Below, piece after piece: positions 22,101 through 30,491 of a stretch of DNA of 30,491 nt. The translations under genes and the position numbers were made by a program. The stretch covers positions 1 through 30,491 of the forward strand of contig NGBS01000932.1 of NCBI GenBank assembly GCA_002245135.1, read 5' to 3'. Below the pieces are notes generated by a model. The model saw only the letters and a program-made list of their open reading frames with translations, was not told where the DNA came from and ran no database searches. Numbering within the stretch: the first letter of the stretch is position 1; the number at the start of each line of letters is the position of its first letter. This DNA is from Proteromonas lacertae (Eukaryota; Sar; Bigyra; Opalinata; Proteromonadidae).

Positions 22101-25100
22101 TATAATACATTATTGTATCATTAATATAAGCAAGTGAATCTTCTTTATTAGTAAATCCAATTATTGATCCATCTAATATATTTTTATTGTCTAAATTACA
22201 ATAATCATTATGTGAATAAATATTGACAGTTTTTAAAGCAGTTTCATTGTATTTGCAGTTAAAAGTCTCTTTATCTAAAGACATATACGTAATCTCAACT
22301 GTCACATTCTTATCTTTGACAATACTCTCATTATCTTCATAGAAAACAATTTCTCTAATTTTGTGTTGATTATCATTAAGACTTTTATTGAAATGTTTAT
22401 TATTTTCACCATCACAAAAACCTGTTCTTTCTTCAATTAATGCAACATAATAAAACATACTTCCACTTATATCACGCTTATTGTTTATTCCTTCTAATCT
22501 ATAAACTGCTATTGATTCTTCACCTAAATTATCTACAATAACCATTCTATTATAAGCGAAATACATTGTATAATTTGATTCTAAACTATCACCTGAAAAT
22601 TGTTTTACATATAATAATCTATTTCTCATATTCATAAATATTCCACTTAAATGATTATTAACTACATTCCTTGAAGGATTTTCAGTTTCATTACTAACAA
22701 CCATACCAGAATATCCATTAGGAGATCTTACATTCAATTGTCTAGTTGATGCATAATATTGTATTTCTGGTTTAACTAATTGAGATGCTAATTGTGGTTT
22801 AGATGTAGTATCATCACAGAAAGTTGGCTTATAATAATCACTATTTTCACAAGTACTACATATTCCTTGATTTGTATCACACATTCTGATGAATTTTGTT
22901 GGAATGTAAATTGATTTTGAATTAGTTGATTTCTTTGTTACATTATATACATAAGAATATTCGTTATGGATATAAACATAGTTGAAATCTGTTAAAAATA
23001 ATTGGTTTTGGTTATTTTTGATCTTTATATAAGAATTTGTATGAATATAAGTGATACTTCTACTGCACATTTGTTTATTCATTATTGTTGTAACATCTAA
23101 TTTATTATCATCACTTGAAACAGTTATATTATAATCATCAAAATCTACATCTTTATATACAATTTCTATTTTTCCAATATTATTCCTAATAATAAATGAT
23201 TCGTGTATTAATCCAATAGTGTTATTTGATTGTTTCCATTCTCCTGATCTATCACAAGATCCACTTAATTCTACATCCATTTTCTCTATTTCATAACTAT
23301 TACCTTCAATACCAATTAAGGGATTAACATTCATTTTATAAACATTCGTTTTATAAAAATCATACACTACAAATCTATCTTCATTAATAAAATACACTGT
23401 GTTATCATGATAATTCTGTATTGTTAAGTAAGTGCCAAGTGGTAATCTTTTCTTTTCACAATATTCACCTTTTATATAATTATCTATTACAGTCTTTTTG
23501 CTTGGATCTGCTATTAAAATAATTCTATAATTTTCTGGTCTTATCAATTTAATAGTCTTTGAATTAACATATTGAATATTAAATGAACTTTGAGTCAATA
23601 TTTCACCAATACATCTTGTTGGATTTCCTTCATTTTCAACACATTTATAATCAGTATTACACTTCATTGATGATTTCAGAAATCACATTTCCAAGTGTAT
23701 AAGAATTACCTCTTCCAGATGGAGCTATGCCTTTAATCATTTCATGAACAAATACTTCATAGTTTCTAATATGAACAAATCGATTATCTGTTAAATATAA
23801 CTCAGTCATATTGTCACTTGATAGTATTTGGAAATAAGTATCTGGTGGTACAAAGGATCCTTCACAATACTTTGATTCTATTGGATTTAATATCTTATTA
23901 ATTGTATCTCGTTCTGATTTACCTATTGATAATAATATTATATATGTATATATATATATATATACTTGCTTCTCTAATTTCTAGATTCTTATTCTCACCT
24001 ACTAATGAATATTTCTCTTCATCAGTCACAGGATCATATGCATATTCAATAGTTATACTTGTTTCAGCTACAGTAGTATTATCACATCCATTTCCTTCTA
24101 TACTACAATTAGCAAATCCATCACTGTTACAACTACCTGACATGTCTATATTATATTCTTTTGTAATAGTATAAACACTTCCTTTATCTGTAGCTAAAGA
24201 TTTTTCTGTAACGTTAAACACATAGAAATAGTCATCTTTCATCACAATAAAATGATTCTCTGTTAAATATTTTACAGTTCCATTATCAATAATCACCAAA
24301 TATTTATTATCTTGAACTGCATTCTTATCATTACAAGCAACACCTTTCAAAATAGGTTTTATTACTTTACTTGCTTCAAATCCACCATATTCACCAGTAA
24401 GATTAACAATTGATGTGGTAATGATTGGAGCAATATCAGAAGTATTATATATTAGTTTAAATGTATCATCATTAAATGGTTTTAACTCATTAATAGTTTC
24501 ATTGCATGGTGAAATTTTATTATTAACTGTACAATTCTTTAAAATAGAATTTTCACATTTACCTGATAGTAATTGATCCATTTCACCAATTTTATATTCT
24601 GAATAAGTATTCATTTGTGTTTTTGTAATTTTAAATGCAACTATTTCTTTAGTATCATTATTCCTCTGTAATAAATAATTATCAGTAAGATAATATTCTT
24701 CTTTTCCATCTATATTCTTCAATATAATATATATTCCATTTGGTACTGTTTTATCATTCTGATTATTACATGGTTTACCATATATTGAATCAGTTATTCT
24801 CTTCTTTTGTTCAGGTAATGTCATTAATAATGCATCTCTTTTTTCTAAATCACTTGTTAATAATAATACAGTATTATTCACAACAGCTGATATTGTTATA
24901 TTGCCATTCTCTGGATATCTTTTACAAATAGATAGATTTGGATTATCAATACAATTAGTAAATATACCATCCATACATTTACCACTAAATGATAAATCTC
25001 TTGAATATTCATCAGGTTGGATCTTATAAAAACTTTCATCTTTATTATCTACTACTGTTTTTTCTACTTTATAAGATGCAACACTACTATCATCTTTATA

Positions 25101-28100
25101 AAAATACACTACTCCATTATCTCCTAATAATATTTCGACATTATTATTATTTGCTTCAGCTTGATTGTTGAATGATATGAATGAATTTTCTGGAACTTTC
25201 TTTCCTGTGCAGAATGTTCCATATATATAACTATATATTCCTTCTATATCTTCAGATTTAGTTAAATTGGAAATAGTAAAACCTGTTAAATCTTCTTTAC
25301 CAGTTATGTTGACTATTGCATATGTAATAGACATTTCATCGTTATCATTTGTTGTTACATTTTGACTAATTGTTATATTCAAATTCGTTGAATTCTTTAC
25401 ACATTTTTCATTTTCATAATCCTTTAAACATGAAGTGAATTCTTTCTTTTCTGGATCACATGTTCCTGATCTTTCTCTAATCATATTCTCTTTAACTGAA
25501 TAAATTGTACCAACCACATCACTCTCTTTTTTAGTAATAATTGAAGTAATATTATAAACTTCAATTGTGTTTGTATCTGTTACAAACACGGCAGTAATAT
25601 TATCCAATAAATATATTGTATTATTTCCTTTAGAAATCTTCAATATTGAACCATTTGATACTCTTTTCTTTTCATTACAATATCTTCTCTCTAAAATATC
25701 ATTTACATCCTTGTAAACTTCATTATCCTTAAGTATAGGAACAGCAGTATAACTTCTAAATGGATTATTTGTAGAAAACTTTACTTCATAATTATTTTTA
25801 TCATTTTTAACTGTTATAATGAATTTATCATCACCTTTCATACATATATTTGAACTATAATAAGAACAATAATTCATAGTTTCATCAATACATTCTCCAC
25901 TTTTACTTTCAATATAATTATTAATAGTAAACATAGTTTGAAATGATGTAGGTGTTTTTGTTATGTTATATACTTTAACATTATTCTCATTTAATATAAT
26001 CACTTCATTTTGAGTGAAATAAGTAGTAAAATCATTATCAGATGATTGTAATTTCACATAAACTGAGGAAGGAACATAATTATAATAATTACAATTAAAG
26101 CCCATTAAATAGTCATCCATTTCAACTTTATTATTTGTAATATCTGTTAAAGTATATTTATCTCTATCTGTGGTACATATATTCTCATTGGTATATAATC
26201 TTTTGAAACAAGTTATTGTTACATTTTCTACTATATTTGTATCTGTATTATCTTCACATTTCTTTATACTGCCCTTAGTGGATCCTATACAACATCCAGT
26301 TAAATCTTCATATCTTGAATCATTATTATATGATATTTTAATACCATATTCAGGTTTATATTCAACTTTAGAATCTGTGATTATTCTGTAATTATTTGAT
26401 GATGAATTGATGAAAATATAATAAAATGAATTGGCATAGATTGTTACATCATTATTTGTTAATTTGTATGTATTACTTCCTGTTATTTGTTTATTACATT
26501 CTTTACCTTCAATGATTCTGTCAATCAAATGGATTGTTGTGATATTACCATGTTCGTTTAATATTGAAGAATGAGTAAATCCTTCTGAAGTTAAAACTCC
26601 ATCTTTGTATCTTACATTTATTTCATTAACCTTCTTTTCAGTAGAAGGTGGTGTTATTGTTCCATTTTCACATGTTCCACTTACTCCACTCATTAATGTT
26701 CTAATAATAAAATTTGTTCCTAAGTTTCCTCTCTTTGAATCTTCTCTTGTAAGATTATATACATAATATTCATTTGCATTAACATAATGAACATAATATT
26801 TATCAGTTATATAATGTTTTTCAACTACACTTTTACTCTCAGAAATTTCATCATTATATCAATTCAAATATTGTTTCAATTTAACATTCTCTGGATCACA
26901 ATAAGTATTATTTATAAATGAATTTATATAACTTTCATCATCACTTATCTTATTTATACTTTCAACTTTATCAAAACTACCATCATCATTTTTAACATAT
27001 TCAATATTTCCATTGATATAATCATAGTATAAATAAATCACTACATTATCATTTTGACAAGTAATAGAACTGCAATTTTTGAAACTATTATCATTGTCAC
27101 ATTCACCACTCATATTATCATATCTTTTAGTTGAAATGATCTTAGTTCCTTTTATATCAGTTGTTGAAGATATTTTATAATCATAAACTGTATATTTTGA
27201 ATCTCCCTTTGTATAAATCATATAATCAGAGATGTATAAATGTTCATTTTGATTCATTGTAATGTTGATATTCATATCGATAGGATGGTAATCTTGGATT
27301 AGCACATACTTTACCTAATTTGAATTCATTAATCATGTTTATTGTATTTATATCTATTATGCTATAAAATAATATAATTATACCTTCATCATCTATGATG
27401 TTTGCTTTATAATCTGACATATCTACTAAACCTAATTTGCCATTTTCATATTTAATTTTGATTTCAACAATTTCTGTCTCATTTACACATTTACTTGTAT
27501 CTTTTTCATCTACTGTACAATTCACTAATGTATTATCTTTACATGATCCACTAATATCTGAATTTACACCATCTGCTTTGTATGAAGTATAATCTTTTGA
27601 ACTACTGTCAATAGTAATATTATGGACATAAAAATATCCATTTATTGACACAATATACTCAAATTCAGTCAAATAGTAAATTGGATTGTCCAAAGGAGAA
27701 GTTTCTTTGTATATCATAATCATCATGTGTAAGTCCATTACAGTAAGAACGATCTAATATCTCATTCGTTAATTTCACATCTTTTTCTGATGCAATTGAA
27801 ACATTGAACTCTTTATTACATGAATAATTACCATCATCGTTCAGTGTGATAATAGTATCATCTATAAATAGTAAAATTAAATAATAATACTGAAATCTTC
27901 GAGTTTTATATCTTCTCCACATAGTTTATCATCATTCTGGCAAGATGTAAATTTTTCATTGTCTGTACTATATCCATCACATTTTCCACTCAATTCTTTG
28001 GATACATTACCCAATATGTACTTAATGTTGTTACCTAGCATAAATAAAAATATTATTCAATACCTTCAGTAATTGTTGTTACATCTACAACTATAACATT

Positions 28101-28351
28101 CTCATTGTTATCAATCTTTATAAAATGTGTGTTACTGAAATATATATTGGATGTATCTACTTCTTTTGATGTAAGTTTAAATAGTTGAACATTTTCTTTT
28201 TCATTTCTATCCAAATTTCCTAACAACAACGAAATATAAACAAATATACGATCTAACAGACTTGCTGAAACATCCCCTGTAATTATTACCAACAAATAGC
28301 CTTAAATATAAAATACAAAATTATACAAGTAAAGAGTATAATGTTTTTCAT
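19150..28351 (-). CDS. Giant modular surface protein with TM helix and cytosolic PH domain
   Basis: Start ATG is 28349-28351. Introns at 28301-28326 (26 nt), 28220-28249, 28035-28063, 27862-27890 and 23923-23965 (TA-rich, 43 nt) keep one frame. The first splice creates the signal peptide (MKNIILFTC + YLLVIITGDVSA). The ectodomain has about 16 modules of 130-150 residues: YC..(R/K)xPxGxYIxI..YLTDNxFIV..VYNVT..SGxC, usually with two more Cys. A Thr/Pro stalk (about 21240-21350), a cysteine-poor region, an EGF-like Cys cluster (about 20515-20575) and a membrane-proximal segment follow. The TM helix is at about 19825-19900. The 223-residue tail holds a PH domain (EGYLSKEG, KWQRRYCVLF, final KKWVEKF). 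Continuity needs +1 steps near 27715, 27280 and 23675 and passage through a TGA at 26859-26861, so the product may be shorter, the assembly wrong, or the frame recoded. The PH domain suggests membrane-lipid signalling; the module is not one I recognise. Confidence 0.75.
23923..23965 (-). repeat. TA microsatellite forming an intron
   Basis: The 43-nt intron GTATAT...CAATAG is mostly a (TA)n tract. Splicing joins EIREAS to KSERDTINK in frame, and the downstream exon supplies the YC...YLTDN half of a module. Variation in TA number would change intron length. Confidence 0.75.
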
Positions 28352-28628
28352 GAGAGAAATAACAATCCAACTGTTACTTGGTAATTTACCTAATTGCATG
28401 TCAGATACTTTTCAAATTTTTATCATTTTTTAATTCTTTTGGTAGAATAGGATTATCACTTTCATATTCAAAATTCATTTAACCAGATTGGATAATTAAA
28501 TTAATTATTTGACTATTCTAAGTATCATAAAATTTTGTAGATGAAAGAGTCTTTTTGCTGTTTATAAAAACCATTCATTTAGTATACTCATACAAAACAA
28601 GTTATTAAACTATTAATATTACATATAT
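28352..28628. promoter_or_regulatory. Spacer between tandem - strand genes
   Basis: 277 bp between the stop of the inositol 4-phosphatase gene and the start of the module/PH gene, both on the - strand. It must hold the terminator of one and the promoter of the other. It is AT-rich and no motif is identified. Confidence 0.4.
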
Positions 28629-30491
28629 TTATGTCTCAATTTTATCATCCACAATAATGGAAGGAGGACGAAATGGTGAATATAAAAAGGATCTTTGGAT
28701 GGGATTAAATGCATATTTAGCAGTACCAGTGTTCTTCTGAGCTACACTCAATCTTACTCCATAAATTCTCATACAATCAATTAAATGATCTCTCTGCTCT
28801 CCTGATATTGAATGGCTCTTATAGAGTGAATTGACCTGTTGAATTGTGACTGACATAGAAGTCCTATCTTTACCACTTTTACACATTATCACATGACCTC
28901 CATTCAACATCGAAACAACATCAGTAAGCAATAAAAATATATTATACTCTTTAGAATGTGATGAATTAACCAGTGAAATTACTGATTACATTTCAATTAA
29001 AGAAATTTCGAAAATTAGTGTTAAAAAAAAAGATATTAATAGTTTTTCATCAATTTCATTATCTGAACATGGTATTAATTCAGGATTACATAAATTAACC
29101 ATTGAAATCAATCCCTTTTCAAAAGATCCTGCAAATGTAACACCACTTTCATTACATCCATAATTTGGACGATTTTTATATAGCATATATCTTAGTGTAT
29201 ATTTATTTAACAATGTCAATGCAACGTTATTGATTTCTTTCTGTAATATGCATTTTCCCTATTATAATAAACCATTTATAAAAAATAAATACTGTAATTC
29301 TTGAAATAACATCATACCCATTGACTCCTTGGTTAAAAAACACTGGAACTAGATAAATATAATCTGATGTTAATTCATTATCATCAAAATCAGCTTGTAA
29401 TATAATTGGAATTGTTATAACATATGTAAATACTGAACTATGGTGAATTTCTTCTTTGATTGAGATATTTGTATTATCTACTTTACTAAAACCATTCTAA
29501 TAATAATAATAATTATATAATTATAGAAATAGAAATAGCTATACTTTATCTGATTTTGTATAGATTAGCTTAAAAGCGAAAGCATTAGTACATAAATAAG
29601 TTGAATATGCATCTTCAATCATCCCATTCTCATTACCAGAACATGATAACAATGATTCAATAAAAACACTATATATTTATATTTATATTTATATATACTA
29701 AATATCCAATTGATTGATATTGCTTAACTATTTTTACATAATCTTTTGAATATAATAATTTAGACAAATGAATAGCAAAATCAGTAATTATTGTAGATAA
29801 TGCTTGAGCTATAGTTTTATCTAATCTTTCTCTTATATTCCAATAATATAAATTTTCACTCTAATCACAATATATTTATATTTATTATATTATACAATTG
29901 GTGGAATTGATAACTTTCTTAAATCTTTAACAATAGAGTTGATACCTCCATGTTCAAACTTCATTGTGTGAGCTGCTGGAATTCCACTTGTTGTAAATAC
30001 TTCACATTTAATTGGAAAAAACAAATGGCCAATCAGATTGAAGTATTTCTTGTGAATTTGTATCATACACAACATAATCAGAAAAGTGTAATTGGTTGGT
30101 ATAAATTGATACATTTTTCTGTCTTTAACACACTTGGTTTGAATTTTCCATCATTAATTTTTCCTTCTTTACATACATTTTCACATATTTTAATTGATTC
30201 TAGATGATTCTTTATTCTTTCCAATAAATACTTATTCTCTTCAATATTAGACAATAGTATATTATTAGTCTGAATAACATCACCGAATGAATCTTTTCTT
30301 ATTAATTTTGAAGCTTGAACTGATGCAATTTCTATTAAACTATTCACTTCATCCATCATCCTTGTTGTGTTTGATTCTGCTATTTTCATCCACAACAATG
30401 GAATATTAAATGATAATCTATATTATAATAAAATAAATTTATATTTTACTCTGTTTCATATAAAGTTTCTTTTGAAAGTATTGGCTCATTT
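28629..30491 (-). CDS. Inositol-3,4-bisphosphate 4-phosphatase, INPP4 family (5' partial)
   Basis: Dephosphorylates PI(3,4)P2 at D4 in known INPP4 proteins. The C-terminus carries the CX5R active site CKSGKDRTSMSVT (about 28845-28883) and ends ...RPPSIIVDDKIET, like animal INPP4 (CKSAKDRTAMSVT, ...RPP...KVET). Upstream motifs also fit: GIPAAHTMKFEHGG, a GYLCFIESLLS/GNENGMIED block and FNQGVN. Introns: 30418-30449, 29861-29895, 29669-29698, 29497-29544 and 29259-29292 (30-48 nt). Family motifs are continuous only with single-base skips near 30098 (INLYNQ), at AAAAAA 30016-30021, and at AAAAA 29662-29666 just after a splice junction. A TAA at 28986-28988 lies in frame upstream of the active-site exon, near a T-rich tract. 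The catalytic exon itself is intact. The C2/N-terminal region lies off the right edge. Stop codon TAA at 28629-28631. Confidence 0.85.

Noticed and set aside
23902-24174. Plus-strand ORF over the TA microsatellite and similar frames inside the large - strand genes
   Set aside because: Antisense shadows: Leu/Ile/Tyr-rich low-complexity translations of conserved coding exons, with no independent support.
27255-27310. A 17-nt intron (GTATGT...CAAG) explaining the frame step near 27280
   Set aside because: It would delete the conserved module cysteine and gives the wrong resulting frame.
534-30101. Euplotes-like frameshifting at the zero-frame stop codon
   Set aside because: At several sites (27709-27725, 30095-30101, 23671-23678) the conserved motif is recovered only if the shift occurs well before the stop, and the codon before the stop is not constant.
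1-30491. Reassigned stop codons (ciliate-type code)
   Set aside because: Frames above 900 codons contain no internal TAA, TAG or TGA, Trp is encoded by TGG, and the genes end in TAA. Only one TGA and one TAA interrupt otherwise continuous frames.
1-30491. tRNA, rRNA, CRISPR or retroelement features
   Set aside because: No clover-leaf motif, rRNA-like conserved block, regular spacer array, reverse transcriptase or integrase signature was seen on either strand.

Overview
This window looks like nuclear DNA of a very AT-rich microbial eukaryote. Evidence: five large, mostly single-exon genes; at least 17 ultrashort spliceosomal introns (26-48 nt, nearly all starting GTAT and ending TAG); cytosolic PH and inositol-phosphatase domains; long Asn/Lys/Glu-rich and Thr/Pro-rich tracts. 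Standard code with TAA as terminator fits every gene. I cannot assign the species: 26-48 nt introns, low GC and this set of surface proteins do not point clearly to one lineage I know.

Layout. 1-197: possible 3' tail of a + strand gene. 534-7339 (+): N-terminal zinc-ribbon-like segment followed by a giant acidic repeat protein, probably one gene. 7442-12054 (-) and 12791-16524 (+): two divergent type I membrane proteins sharing a 736-bp upstream region; both have intron-split signal peptides, sushi-like and putative-Ig-like extracellular modules, a similar juxtamembrane domain and a single TM helix. 16525-19149: intergenic, with two related foldback MITEs and a dubious ORF. 19150-28351 (-): an about 3,000-residue surface protein with about 16 copies of a two-Cys module I do not recognise, a Thr/Pro stalk, one TM helix and a cytosolic PH domain. 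28629 to the right edge (-): type I/II inositol-3,4-bisphosphate 4-phosphatase (INPP4 family), catalytic CKSGKDR intact, N-terminus outside the window.

The most striking signal is at the reading-frame level. When introns are placed and conserved motifs followed, about twelve places need one base skipped (+1) to continue the protein. None of those I resolved needs -1. They fall in four of the five large loci and lie mostly, not always, at a base repeated from the preceding codon (AAA-A, TTT-T). Either the assembly carries insertion-biased errors, or these genes really need +1 frameshifting or transcript editing. The sequence alone cannot decide.

Functionally the right half joins a transmembrane protein with a phosphoinositide-type PH domain to a neighbouring PI(3,4)P2 phosphatase. 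The middle is adhesion/receptor-like surface proteins. The left is a probable structural or scaffold repeat protein.
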